Shown: positions 8,180 through 17,697 of the stretch, piece after piece
How the letters are laid out: each line of letters begins with the position of its first letter
Position numbering within the stretch: the stretch's first letter is position 1
Source: Hyaloperonospora brassicae
Lineage: Eukaryota > Oomycota > Peronosporomycetes > Peronosporales > Peronosporaceae
DNA length: 64,000 nt
Direction: 5' to 3'
NCBI GenBank assembly: GCA_947650285.1
Contig: CANTFL010000748.1
Location: 124,001 to 188,000, forward strand
Notes under the pieces: generated by a model
Databases searched by the model: none
What the model was told of the DNA's origin: nothing
The model's input: the letters and a program-made list of their open reading frames with translations, nothing else
Position numbers and translations under genes: made by a program

Positions 8180-8790
8180 CATGACTAATCCGCTCGACCC
8201 ACTTGAGTGGCGGGCCCGTTTTACATCTTGTTGTTTACGCAAGTCAACAGCTCTCTTCACAGTGTGACTATTAGCCACACTGACTTCTTGAGTAGTCGTG
8301 TTGGTGACCATACCACAAGTGAGTCCGTCGAGCACGCACATTGTACATTTACATTCTTGTAGAGGGACCAAGAAGCTCATGAGGTGGATATCTAATGAGC
8401 GAGTAGAAGACACTTACGACCTGACGTACTTGGCTGACCCCTTAGCTCATACAGTATGATCCGTGGAAGGTACAGGATGGCACCATATGTTTTGAGTCTT
8501 GATCAGCAGGATATCATCATGGTCACGTCTTTTCCTTCGATCGTGAAGTGGATATCCACTGCATGTTTCATCATTGTAGCCGACATGCTGTTGCATGGCG
8601 AAACATCACCATGACCGCATCGTTGTCACGCTTATAGATCTTGAGCTCACGATACTCTAGCAAATGGCGACGAGCAAATTTTCTCGATGCTTCGAATCGA
8701 CCATGGCTTGCAGTGACATGTTCGCATCACTACTTTCCTTGAAATGATTCAGGATGCACCATCATTTGGATCATCAACACAACAGGGACT
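8180..8790 (-). pseudogene. Decayed protease-region relic of the same Gypsy family
   Basis: Nucleotide blocks line up with 4880-5460 of the intact element in the same order: the CACTTGAGTGG block, the CACAGTGTG...CACACTG hairpin, the DGLTCG coding block, the ATGGCGACGAGCAAA block matching TGGCGACGAACAAA. It covers only the end of protease and the start of the RT ORF. Frames are broken beyond about 8413. Some short inverted repeats survive. At the place of the protease/RT TAG this copy has GTG. Confidence 0.75.
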
Positions 8791-9763
8791 GTGCGTCGAG
8801 GGCAATAGTCTTCGATGACGTGCAACGTTTCGGTTGCTGACGTTACTGATCAATAAGGCACCCCAACGCCATTGACTCTGTTTGTGCTCGACGGTCAGCT
8901 ACACTGACGCAGGTTGTCAATAACGTCCGAGCCACAGCTATGGTCGCTCGTGGAAGCCGAACGGTCGTCTCAATCCGTTTGGATGGACACGGGGCGTAGA
9001 ACACAACGCTCGTAAGTGTAAAGGTTTTCTCCATATTTAGCAAGTGTTACCGTGAAACAGTTTGTGTTCCTCAATGGAACGTCTCGTTAGATCTTTGTTT
9101 GCGACGATGTACGTACGCAGGACGTTGCGCAGCGTTTCGGACTTCGTTCGTGACCCCAGAGGTTTTCGCTGGCGATACATACACCGCCAACGAGGAAGTC
9201 ACTGCCTACAGTAGTGCTGCAGATGTACGACTGATTATCGCGGCGGTCACTTGTGCTCAGTGACATCCCGAGGGTCACCTGCAGAACGTAGCTACTGGTC
9301 TTGAGCGACATTGCCAGTTGCGTATATTTCGCGCAGACTTCGTGACTAAAGGGTTACATACAGTATCGGAGTGAAGCAACGCATGCTGTACAGTAGACGT
9401 CTGCTGCAGATCAGTGCACTGTCCGGTCGGACAAGTTTCTGTCCATCTTGCTGCGCGTCCACAGTCGTCTACCGTTGACTCCTCGAGCTCCTTCCGTCGT
9501 ACAACTCGCTCTCGATATTGTCTTCGTTTCTGCACTTTTGCATCGCACACCTTGCGTTGCACATAAACCTGTCAGTAGAAACGATGACGGCATACCAGCG
9601 CCCCGTCAATCTACCGATATGCCGACGCTCCATCCGACCGTTCCAGCGCCTATCCTGTCTCCTGCTCCTTACCACAGCACCACAACCCCACCACTATCCT
9701 GACCACCCGACCGACCTCCGCCACCACCGCCACACCCACTCGTACCGTACCCCGAGCAGCCGC
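8791..9763. other. Intergenic, upstream of the Tim8-like gene
   Basis: No ORF with a recognisable product. Sequence from about 9600 becomes C-rich and unstructured, as in oomycete 5' leaders, up to the ATG at 9764. Confidence 0.5.
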
Positions 9764-10153
9764 ATGTCCTTCTTCGGCTTCGGCAAGAGCAGCAAAGGCC
9801 CCGAGCCGCCCGCCGCTTCGTCCGACGCGTACGCGTACGAAGAGCCCTCGTACGACTACAGCGCGCCGTCCGTACCGTCGTCGTTCGACTCGTCGTCGCT
9901 CGGCAGCAGCAGCAGCGCGGCCTCTTCCAGCGCCGCCGAGATGCAGCAGGTCATCCTGGAGGAGCAGCAGCGCGTGCTGATCCAGCAGGCGATCGCGAAG
10001 ATCACTGCTCTGGCCTGGGACAAGTGCAGCGCCAGCAAACCCGACGCGGAGCTCTCGTACAAGGAGAAGGACTGCATCAAGAACGTCACGCGCGCGTACC
10101 TCGACACGAGTATGTTTGTGGTCCACCGCCTCAACAAGTCGGGCAGTGCCTGA
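9764..10153 (+). CDS. Tim8-like small Tim chaperone with half the Cys motif
   Basis: A 129-residue protein with a Ser/Tyr/Pro-rich N-terminal half of about 65 residues and a small-Tim domain after it. The core reads ALAWDKCSASK ... KEKDCIKNVTRAYLDTSMFVVHRL. It resembles Tim8, whose domain reads CWxKC ... CLxNCVxRFxDTSxF. Small Tims form hexamers in the mitochondrial intermembrane space that escort hydrophobic precursors. Each twin CX3C motif here has lost its outer Cys (Ala and Val instead), leaving only the inner pair. The frame is open upstream to 9518, but this ATG starts the sensible protein. It converges with the methyltransferase gene on the other strand. Confidence 0.8.
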   Translation: MSFFGFGKSSKGPEPPAASSDAYAYEEPSYDYSAPSVPSSFDSSSLGSSSSAASSSAAEMQQVILEEQQRVLIQQAIAKITALAWDKCSASKPDAELSYKEKDCIKNVTRAYLDTSMFVVHRLNKSGSA

Positions 10154-10266
10154 GCCACGTGCTGAGCCCCCCGCAGTCGTTACCACGAGGAGACAGTGGC
10201 GTTCGGACACCCTCAGCGACGTCGGGGCTCTGGAGACAGCATTGATGCAGTACAACGTCGAGTCGA

Positions 10267-10299
10267 TTCTCCTTCTTCTTCTTCTTCTTCTTCTTCTTC
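10267..10299 (+). repeat. (CTT)n microsatellite between convergent genes
   Basis: About nine consecutive CTT units in the 215-bp gap between the Tim8-like stop and the methyltransferase stop. Nothing else recognised in the gap. Confidence 0.9.
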
Positions 10300-10368
10300 G
10301 TGTGGTTGTTCCCCTCTCCTGCTTCTCTTTTGACCTGCCTCACTCTCACGTCTGTGTGTCTCTCTCTC

Positions 10369-11027
10369 TTAGCTCTCGTGCTCGTCGATCGCGCTCTCGT
10401 CGGGTCCACGAGCTCTACGGCTGCGGTACACGAACAGCGGCACGTTCCTGTACGGTCCCGCGTCGTAGCGCTCGTCCGGCACGAGGCCCCGGATGCCCCA
10501 CGTGTTGCAGATGACCCGCACGTCCTTGTCCGACGAGTGCAAGAGCGCGATCAACTTGGCCGAGAGCTGCTCCAGTGCCTCTGGCAAGAGGTACGTGACA
10601 ACAACAGTGGCGTCGGACAGGTCTTCGACCAGCAGGTCGCCGTGCGCGACGCTCACGAGCTGCTGCACGTTGTGGGCGGCAATGTGGCGCTGGAACCGCT
10701 CGACGAGGAACGCTTCAATCTCGACGCCCCGTGCACGCGCCCCGAAGCGCGTGGCCGCTTCAATGCAGATCCGCCCGTCCCCGCAGCCCAAGTCGAAGAG
10801 CACCTGCAGCAGCAACAGCAGGAACAACAGCACAGCGTGAGTGACCTCGTCGGACAATGGACTCGTTCGCCTAAACGCACGTCGTCGGGGGTCAAGTGCG
10901 CGAGCTCAACGATCTTCGACACGACGTCGCGGTCGCTCTGACACGGCGGGGCCAGCGAGTCGCCTTCGATCCACATGAACGCGCCTGGCGTCGGCTCTTC
11001 GTCGTCGCTCGAGTGGGTTGTAGCCAT
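10369..11027 (-). CDS. Class I SAM-dependent methyltransferase, two exons
   Basis: Exon 1 is 11027-10881 (49 codons) and exon 2 is 10803-10369. The 77-bp intron (10880-10804) begins GTGCGT and ends TGCAG, phase 0. The joined protein is 193 residues. The splice creates LTPDDVLFDLGCGDGR, which restores the typical lead-in to motif I (DLGCGDGR, SAM binding). It continues with GVEIEAF (acidic motif II) and a motif IV-like GDLLVEDLSDATVVVTYLLPE. The short single-domain layout resembles lysine methyltransferases of the FAM173/ATPSC-KMT group, but I would not assign a substrate. The intron also contains a CTG/CAG-rich stretch (10804-10832). Confidence 0.85.
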
Positions 11028-11202
11028 TGGAATGACTGGACGCGACACGCTCAATGACAGAATGGGGTGTGGGGCCCCTCTGCCTGACACAGTGCAGAGA
11101 GCTCAGGAGTCGACGCGCAGCGAGCAGCTCACGGATCGATCGGTGGACGGTACGGCCTCTGGTCTACTCTCTATTACGCTCTGCACATGCGACTAGACCT
11201 CG

Positions 11203-13335
11203 CTAGCTCTTGAACCGACGATGCCACGACAAGCGCTCCTCGTCGTCATCCGGCACGTCGCAACTGCTGTCACTGATCCGTTGGTTCTCGTCTGCACTCG
11301 CTTCAGCTCGTCGAGTCTCCTCCTCGGCTGCTTCACTGCTTCCTTCCATGTCTCCGCTTGCATCGAACAAAGTGCTACTGTGCACCTGGTGAATCAGCGC
11401 TTGGATCGCCATCGCTTCCTCCCCACGTCCCAAGTGCTTGTACGCTTCCAGCACCGTCGTGAGCATGAAACGGCGCGTCAGAACTCGTCGATGCTCGCCG
11501 TCCAACGCCGAGAAGTCCTCGAAAAGCATGACAACTTCTTCGTAGCGATGAAGGCGCAGGTTGGCCGCCATCCCCACCTCGGTCACTGCAATGCCCAAAG
11601 GAATGTGTTTGTTCAGACGCAACGCTCGCACCATGTCGGACACGCGCTCGAGATCGCCGATCAGACCTAGACGGTAATAGTAGACCACGACCTGCTCCAA
11701 TGCTGCGTACTTGATCGGCATGCCACTGTCCAGCGCGTACACGAACAAGTCGTCCACGACGTCGGCACGATCAGCGCGAACGCCAGCAACGACCGCTTCA
11801 CATAGGACAAACGCATTCCACTCCAACGAATGCGAGTACCGCGAGAAGAAGTGCTGTAGGTCGTTCGCGCACTCCACTTGGAATTGAACGTGCTCGCGCA
11901 ATTGGTCGTCGTCGTTGCCCCCGTCGACGTCCAGTGGCACTGGGTCAATCAGTAGCGCGCGCAGCAACGGGTAGACGGCATGATGGCTGGCGGGAATCTT
12001 GTGCGCGTTCATGATATCCAAGATCTCACATGCAATGGCCAGGCACTCGTTGCGAGTGTCGGCCGTCGCGAGCGCAACTCTCTTCCGCAGCAGATACTTT
12101 GACACACGCTCTTTTAGATCGCGACTTGCTTGTGACGATGCCATCACGTTGCGGTACATCTCCATCAGCATTGCATCTTCGCCCAAATGGTGCAGCTGCT
12201 GCAAGCAGATCCTGAAACGGAACTCCGTGAAGATCGACATGGACATATCGGGCGGGTGGCTATAGAACTTCATTGCCCGCTTGCTTGCGCCACAAGCTGC
12301 TGCAGTCATCATTATCATTGGCAAGAGCGACAGCGGCACAATCTCACCAGGGAGTTTCGTGACGATATCCTCGCAGATCTGCATCACTTTCTCAAAGTCG
12401 GTGAATCGCTCGTCATGCAGCAACGCATTCAGCACGTGAAAGTACGACACTTTCGTCACATGAATACCGTGGCGCTCCATCGTGTCTAGCAGTTGCAGCA
12501 CTAGGGCAGCCTCGCGCAAGTGGCCGAGAGCCACAAGTATGGATTGAGCCAGCCGCGGAGTGAGCAGCTGCACGTCTTTTGCGCTACATTGACGATCGTT
12601 TTGAGTCCGATACAAGCTGGAGAACTTGTCCACAACGTCCTGGAACCGCTGGTCGTAGTTGAGCGCCAAGGCGTAGTGTTCACAAATGACAGACCAGTGC
12701 TTGCGTTGCCCTGCAAACTGCGGGAACTCTTGCTCGTACACAAACGCCACTGCTTCCACTTGAGCGAAGTCGCGTCGCTGTCGCATGGCGTACAGCATGC
12801 GATCCAACTTGCCCGTCGCGGCTTTCAGCTGCCGCCTTGCTCGCTGGAACCCCGTCTCGCGCGCCACTGCAAAGCGGGGGTCTGCCAACTCCCTCGCCAG
12901 CTTTTGCAAACTTGCTCTAGCTCTGTCCACGTCTTGTGGAGCCGGACAGCCGCTCGTACCAATGAGCGAGAGAAACTCACCCGCCTCTGCGTCCGCCTGC
13001 AGCTCGACCAGCGCTTCACCACTCAGCCGCTCGTGCACGTGCTCCCTCCCTCGTCTCCGCTCACCATCAGGAGCGCGTGAATTGACGGCGTCCAATTGCC
13101 GCTGCAGGTGCGGCGTAAGCTTCTGGGACACGTCTGGACAAAGAGATCTTCCGCCAATGACCTGCGGCTTCATCTTCACGTCTACACGTCGCTGTTGTTC
13201 CTCTTCGTCATTGGCGTCGTCTTCTGCTCCTGCACACGCAGCAGTCGCACGAGTCTGCACCGGACGCGACAGCCGACGGGCCGTCGCTAGCGAGCGCAGC
13301 CACGACGACCGACGACGCCCGAGCTCCGCCAGCAT
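11203..13335 (-). CDS. PPR-type helical-repeat protein, probably mitochondrial
   Basis: Single exon, 710 residues from the ATG at 13335. An upstream in-frame extension to 13563 exists but lacks an ATG-led sensible start. The N-terminus (MLAELGRRRSSWLRSLATARR) is rich in Arg, Ser and Leu without acids, a good mitochondrial presequence. The body is a chain of paired helices in about 35-residue steps, such as VSYFHVLNALLHDERFTDF and FMLTTVLEAYKHLGRGEEA, as in pentatricopeptide repeat proteins that bind organelle RNA. The C-terminal tail is acidic and Ser-rich. It shares a 281-bp intergenic region with a divergent PPR-type gene. Confidence 0.75.
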   Translation of the reverse strand: MLAELGRRRSSWLRSLATARRLSRPVQTRATAACAGAEDDANDEEEQQRRVDVKMKPQVIGGRSLCPDVSQKLTPHLQRQLDAVNSRAPDGERRRGREHVHERLSGEALVELQADAEAGEFLSLIGTSGCPAPQDVDRARASLQKLARELADPRFAVARETGFQRARRQLKAATGKLDRMLYAMRQRRDFAQVEAVAFVYEQEFPQFAGQRKHWSVICEHYALALNYDQRFQDVVDKFSSLYRTQNDRQCSAKDVQLLTPRLAQSILVALGHLREAALVLQLLDTMERHGIHVTKVSYFHVLNALLHDERFTDFEKVMQICEDIVTKLPGEIVPLSLLPMIMMTAAACGASKRAMKFYSHPPDMSMSIFTEFRFRICLQQLHHLGEDAMLMEMYRNVMASSQASRDLKERVSKYLLRKRVALATADTRNECLAIACEILDIMNAHKIPASHHAVYPLLRALLIDPVPLDVDGGNDDDQLREHVQFQVECANDLQHFFSRYSHSLEWNAFVLCEAVVAGVRADRADVVDDLFVYALDSGMPIKYAALEQVVVYYYRLGLIGDLERVSDMVRALRLNKHIPLGIAVTEVGMAANLRLHRYEEVVMLFEDFSALDGEHRRVLTRRFMLTTVLEAYKHLGRGEEAMAIQALIHQVHSSTLFDASGDMEGSSEAAEEETRRAEASADENQRISDSSCDVPDDDEERLSWHRRFKS

Positions 13336-13616
13336 GAGTGGCAAGCAGCTTCGTGTGCTGGACGCTCTGGACTGTGTACGCCACACAAGAGACCGCGTCC
13401 ATGTACCGGCGCGTCGGTGAATAACTCGGTATACCGGAGCTGCAAAGTGCGTCAACAAAATCTCGTCACGCGGTCGCGCGTCTCGGGGTTCGGGTGTCGG
13501 CAGCCCACCCACCGCGTCGTTTTGAACAAAAAGCACAAGATACAGAACGCAGATACGACCCACCTACCGCTTTTTTCGACTGCATCGAGAAAGCTGGTGG
13601 ACACTACGACCAGGTC
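13336..13616. promoter_or_regulatory. Presumed bidirectional promoter of two PPR-type genes
   Basis: 281 bp between the two divergent ATGs (13335 minus, 13617 plus). No TATA box or clear initiator was recognised. Shared control is inferred from spacing and from the similar predicted targets of the two products. Confidence 0.45.
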
Positions 13617-15863
13617 ATGCTGCCATCGAGATCGCGCAGCTTAGCGCTGCTGCGACGGACGCTGCGACGCCCGCCCGCTGCCCCTCTCACGCCTATCTGC
13701 TCTATCGATAGTCTCAAAACACGCAGCTACCGATGGACGCACCGCCGCGTGTCTTCTATGCCCCTCGACGGTCCATTGAAGCCGAAGAACACGCCGTCGT
13801 TTGCGATTGCCGCGGCGTTTGAAGGCCACGAAGATCTGGAGGACGACGAGGACTCTGATCACTTGTACGGACATACGAAGGACCACGACGAGGCCAAGAA
13901 AGAGGGTGCACGGTCGCTCAAAGAGCAGCTGCAGCGCGGTATGGAGAAGAAGAAGCTCTGGATGCAGTCGCTCGCCGCGCAGGAGCTCTACGCAGCTCTC
14001 GTGAAGAGCGTGGCAGACTGCTATGCGCCATTGTACGCGGCTATGGGACTCGAAGGGAAGTGTCCGCTTGTGGCGGTGGCCACGGACCAAGCCAAGGGCG
14101 CACACGAGCTCGAGACGGAGTTTCAGCCGCAGCGTTTCGACGAGATGCTGACCAAAGCCACCGAGCAAGAGGCGCTGGCGCTGCTGGTCATTGACAAGCA
14201 GTCGTTGCTGGCACTGGCGATTGTCGAGCATCGGAACAAGCTCGCGGAAGAACTGTCGAGACGTGCGAAGGCAGGCACTGGCGTTGTGCTGCCGGGGACG
14301 AACGTCATGGAGGAAGGGAACGCGGTGACGCTCGGCAGTCATTTCCGCATGTTTTACTCGTGGGCAATGAGTGCCTACGCTTTGTGTGGCCGGGACTGCC
14401 ACCCGCAGCTGTTCGACATGTACGAACGGGCACAGAGTGCTGGCTTGTACGTCTCGGCCAACATGAACGTCCAGTATATATCTGCGCTGATTGCCGAGAG
14501 ACGCTTTGACGAAGTGTTTGAGTTCTACGAGTCAGTGCTTCGCGAGGGTCAGCCTACGTCGATGTTCTTTTACAGGAACGTGCTGTTTGCCGTGTCTGTG
14601 ACGCACAGAGTCGAGCTGCTGGATTCCATTCTCGAAGACATGCGCGTCAAGGGTTTCAAACTGCGTGCCGAGGACTACTTGCGCGGCATTCGAACGTACG
14701 ACAACGAGTACTTCCTTACGAGGGTGCAACCAGACGATAAGCGCCGGTCGGATCGACGCAGTCGCAGTGATCGCGAGACGAAAAACCGCGAATCTGCGTT
14801 CACGACACCTCGAGATACGTACCACATGTGCGTGCAACGGATTCGCGAGCAGGAAGAACACCCAGAACGGTTCGAGAAGATTGTCGACGCTGCACAGAGC
14901 GTGCTGACTCTATTCGATACGATGGTGGACGTCGATGGACTTGCTCCACGAAATGAGCACTTTTTCCCGCGCGTGATTACAGCAGCCGTGTATGCTCAGG
15001 AATGCGAGCGCGTTCCAGACCTTTTGGCCCTGCACGCTGATCATGTCGACAAGCCTCTCCATTATGCCGGTGTTCGCATGGCCGTGAACGCACTTTTGCT
15101 GCTGGAAAAGCCCGCTGCAGCGTGGGATCTCGTTCGCGAGACGAATCCAGTTCTCGAGCCTCATCGTTATGCGTTACTGGGCAACATTTTCAGCTACCAC
15201 TGCATGAAGAAGCGCGGCGCAGACATTATCCAGCTGATGCACCATACAGAAGAGATGGGGCTGCAAGGCGTGTTCACGCTGTCGTTGGTCAAGAGCTTAG
15301 TGCCCGCGCTTTGTTCGAGCGTCGATAGCGTCAGTGACGAGGTCCTGATGGAGACCGCGACGCGCTTTGACAATGTCTTCCACCTACGCACCAGTGAGCA
15401 CCATTTCGGTGTCTTCCTTCGTGAATGCTGCCACAGTAAGCGTCTTGTTGTGGTGAAAGCTGCTCTCAAGCAGTGGCTGGCCACCTCCGAGAACAAAGTA
15501 CCGCTCAAGGGCACTCTGGCTTCCAAGCTCTTGCAAACGTTCGAGAGCGAGTCGGACTGGGCCTTCATGGCCGAAGTGTTTGAGCTGACGGACTTCTCGC
15601 ACGTGAACAGCGAAGACAACCGCAAGGCCATTGTGAGCGCTGTCTCACGTGCCTACGAAGCTCTCGGCGAGCCTGAACGTGTCGAGCGCGCTGAGCGCAT
15701 TTCTCTAGTCGCAGGTAAGCGGCAAAAAGCGGTGCAACCACAAGCGTCAACAAGACAGCAGCAGAAGACCCGCGGCAAGCGTCCAGGCAGATCGGCAGCT
15801 GCTTCGAGTAGCGCAAAGCCGATGCTGATCAACGGCGTTCCTGTCCTCTCGTCTTCCTCGTAG
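13617..15863 (+). CDS. PPR-type helical-repeat protein, probably mitochondrial
   Basis: Single exon, 748 residues from the ATG at 13617. The reading frame extends to 13494, but MLPSRSRSLALLRRTLRR is a typical Arg-rich mitochondrial presequence and marks the start. Helical repeats run from about residue 110 to 700, for example VQYISALIAERRFDEVFEFY, SMFFYRNVLFAVSVTHRVEL and YALLGNIFSYHCMKKRGADI. They fit the PPR consensus (position-specific Tyr/Leu/Ala and Gly). The C-terminus is basic and Ser/Gln-rich. Expected role: maturation, stability or translation of mitochondrial RNA. No editing-type DYW or catalytic NYN domain is visible. Confidence 0.75.
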   Translation: MLPSRSRSLALLRRTLRRPPAAPLTPICSIDSLKTRSYRWTHRRVSSMPLDGPLKPKNTPSFAIAAAFEGHEDLEDDEDSDHLYGHTKDHDEAKKEGARSLKEQLQRGMEKKKLWMQSLAAQELYAALVKSVADCYAPLYAAMGLEGKCPLVAVATDQAKGAHELETEFQPQRFDEMLTKATEQEALALLVIDKQSLLALAIVEHRNKLAEELSRRAKAGTGVVLPGTNVMEEGNAVTLGSHFRMFYSWAMSAYALCGRDCHPQLFDMYERAQSAGLYVSANMNVQYISALIAERRFDEVFEFYESVLREGQPTSMFFYRNVLFAVSVTHRVELLDSILEDMRVKGFKLRAEDYLRGIRTYDNEYFLTRVQPDDKRRSDRRSRSDRETKNRESAFTTPRDTYHMCVQRIREQEEHPERFEKIVDAAQSVLTLFDTMVDVDGLAPRNEHFFPRVITAAVYAQECERVPDLLALHADHVDKPLHYAGVRMAVNALLLLEKPAAAWDLVRETNPVLEPHRYALLGNIFSYHCMKKRGADIIQLMHHTEEMGLQGVFTLSLVKSLVPALCSSVDSVSDEVLMETATRFDNVFHLRTSEHHFGVFLRECCHSKRLVVVKAALKQWLATSENKVPLKGTLASKLLQTFESESDWAFMAEVFELTDFSHVNSEDNRKAIVSAVSRAYEALGEPERVERAERISLVAGKRQKAVQPQASTRQQQKTRGKRPGRSAAASSSAKPMLINGVPVLSSSS

Positions 15864-15910
15864 TCAGTTTCGCGAGCAGCACCGACCAGAAGCGCAGACT
15901 CAATCGCAAG

Positions 15911-16039
15911 ATGTCGCGTGGTGGATACACACAGTCGTCCGACGCGATCAAACGGAAGAGGCTCGACAAAGTGACGGCCATCGGGACGGTGGTGGCGGAG
16001 CCTGATCCAGCACGAGCTCGCTACAACAAACGGGGGTAG
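15911..16039 (+). CDS. Possible 42-residue basic peptide
   Basis: ATG at 15911, TAG at 16037-16039, starting 48 bp after the PPR gene stop. The peptide is basic (DAIKRKRLDK ... ARARYNKRG) with no match I recognise. It could be a short protein, a first exon, or chance. Its GC-rich third positions resemble the neighbouring genes, which is the only support. Confidence 0.2.
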   Translation: MSRGGYTQSSDAIKRKRLDKVTAIGTVVAEPDPARARYNKRG

Positions 16040-16802
16040 AAGAGTCGACGACCGTCCGAGTGATAGCTGTATGTCGGTCATGAAACCTGAGACGCTCAGG
16101 CTATTGGGCGAACGGACGTGTGTGCTGCCTCACAGACTGTAGCAGGCCATTGAACACGTGCAGTTGGACTGAAGAGCTGCATCGGTACCCGTTTCGCCAG
16201 CAGACGACCTGACTTGGCACATGTGACGGACGTACTTAGGAAGCGCAAACTATCCGCAAGCCGAGTGTCGAACACAAAAGATACCTCTGTGTATCTATGA
16301 GAACGAGCACACACTCAGAACGTCTTCGTGGTTATGGCAGGGACCAACGAGGGATAGGGCACGGACAGTGTGCGTGCAGAAACGCGCTGCAGATGGCAAA
16401 AGTCCCGTCTCTTGTCCACGCCCACGTCGGTCCTGTCGAGCAACGTAGCGTCCCATCTGATTCCGCCAGCAACTCGTTCTCGTTGCACGCGTCACTTCCC
16501 AGGAGGCTGATGCTGGTCACATGTCGCAGGTTGCAGTTCAACGCAGCGGCCCGTGCAGAAAACAGCCACAGGTAACCACCGACTTGTTCTCCAGAAGACA
16601 CGACCTGACGCCACCGCTCTCACTCGCGCCGTACAAAGACGCTGCGTCAACGACCACCCGATTGGACCGGAGCTCCTGACCAGAGAGCGCTGCAACGTTG
16701 CAAAGCACAAACTGACCCCTTCGCACTCGACTCCCATCTGATCGCTCTCTCGCTCTCTCTCTGCTCTCGTTGTCGCCGTCAAGCAGTCATTCGAGCTTCG
16801 AC
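16040..16802. other. Intergenic, upstream of the secreted-protein gene
   Basis: No supported gene. Just before the ATG at 16803 there is CT-rich leader sequence (16741-16770) and a TCATTC element (16787-16792) resembling the oomycete initiator core. The latter is only a weak match. Confidence 0.4.
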
Positions 16803-17195
16803 ATGCGCGTACCCTTCCGCCTCCTGTGCTTCCTGGCTGCGGCCTTCGCGACGTGCGTGTCAGCCGACGCCATGGACGACGGGACCCCACTTATGAGTGA
16901 AGCGCCTCCCGTGACCCCGTCAACTGACGGTACGGGCGTCTCGAACGCCACGAGCGACGCGCCCCGCGCCGAAGAGGACTTTGACATTGAGCCGCAGCCG
17001 ACGCGCGCCCCGACACAGAAGGCCCCGACACAGGAGGCCCCGACACTGCCGCCCAGCGTTGCGCCTGTGAAGCGCAACCCCATCGCTGACCCTACCGCAA
17101 GTGACCGTCCAGCGGAAGTCACGAGCACTGCGTCTGCGGTGGCCCCGACGGCCGCTGCGGTGGTCCTATCGGCCGTCGTCTACCTCATGCTCTAA
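16803..17195 (+). CDS. Secreted Thr/Pro-rich protein with GPI-anchor-type tail
   Basis: 130 residues. N-terminal signal peptide: positive MRVPFR, hydrophobic LLCFLAAAFA, cleavage near VSADA. The mature part is acidic and Thr/Pro-rich, with three near-repeats of APTQ(K/E) (residues about 70-85), typical of O-glycosylated wall or surface proteins. One N-glycosylation site (NATS) is visible. The C-terminus is a hydrophobic segment (TAAAVVLSAVVYLML) preceded by small residues, as for GPI attachment. There is no Cys in the mature chain and no RXLR or LFLAK motif, so it is not a recognised effector class. The first ATG inside the CT-rich leader was chosen because it opens the signal peptide. Confidence 0.75.
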   Translation: MRVPFRLLCFLAAAFATCVSADAMDDGTPLMSEAPPVTPSTDGTGVSNATSDAPRAEEDFDIEPQPTRAPTQKAPTQEAPTLPPSVAPVKRNPIADPTASDRPAEVTSTASAVAPTAAAVVLSAVVYLML

Positions 17196-17268
17196 GCGGC
17201 ATCCACTCGGTCTCCGGCGTCGGTAGACGAAGGCCTCGTCCTGCACGTCCGTGGGACGACCATTTATA

Positions 17269-17308
17269 TGTACGACGACGATATCGATATTGACGTCGTC
17301 GTCGTACA
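17269..17308 (+). other. Perfect inverted repeat, 12-bp arms, 3' of the secreted gene
   Basis: Arms TGTACGACGACG (17269-17280) and CGTCGTCGTACA (17297-17308) flank a 16-nt loop containing ATATCGATAT. It lies 74 bp after the stop codon, so it probably sits in the 3' UTR or terminator region. Confidence 0.5.
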
Positions 17309-17406
17309 GAAGAGACGACTGGTGCGTGCGACTTGTAGCCACAAAGCTCCGTTGCGTAATCAATACACAATTCTTCTCGTCCCGCTACACGACGTTCGTG
17401 CTGCGA

Positions 17407-17434
17407 TTCGATCGATCGATCGATCGATCGATCG
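17407..17434 (+). repeat. (ATCG)n tetranucleotide microsatellite
   Basis: Seven ATCG units between the secreted-protein gene and the third PPR-type gene. Confidence 0.9.
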
Positions 17435-17697
17435 TTCATTGATGGCGCTCCTTGGTCCACGTACAGCAGTCGTACAACCTGCGCCTGCGACCAAACGACT
17501 GTGACTACCCGCAAGTCATTCGACGATCGTCCGCTTTTCTCGTCGCTTTCGTGCGTACAGCTCCTGCGGTGGTCACCACCTGTCGACAATCGAAATGTAG
17601 CCAACTCGCTTGTCACCGACCGTCCCCCGCGTCAATTTCACTCGGTACACTGTACCACGCGCGTCGTCGTCCCCGCCCGCCCTCGACCACCCGCGCG

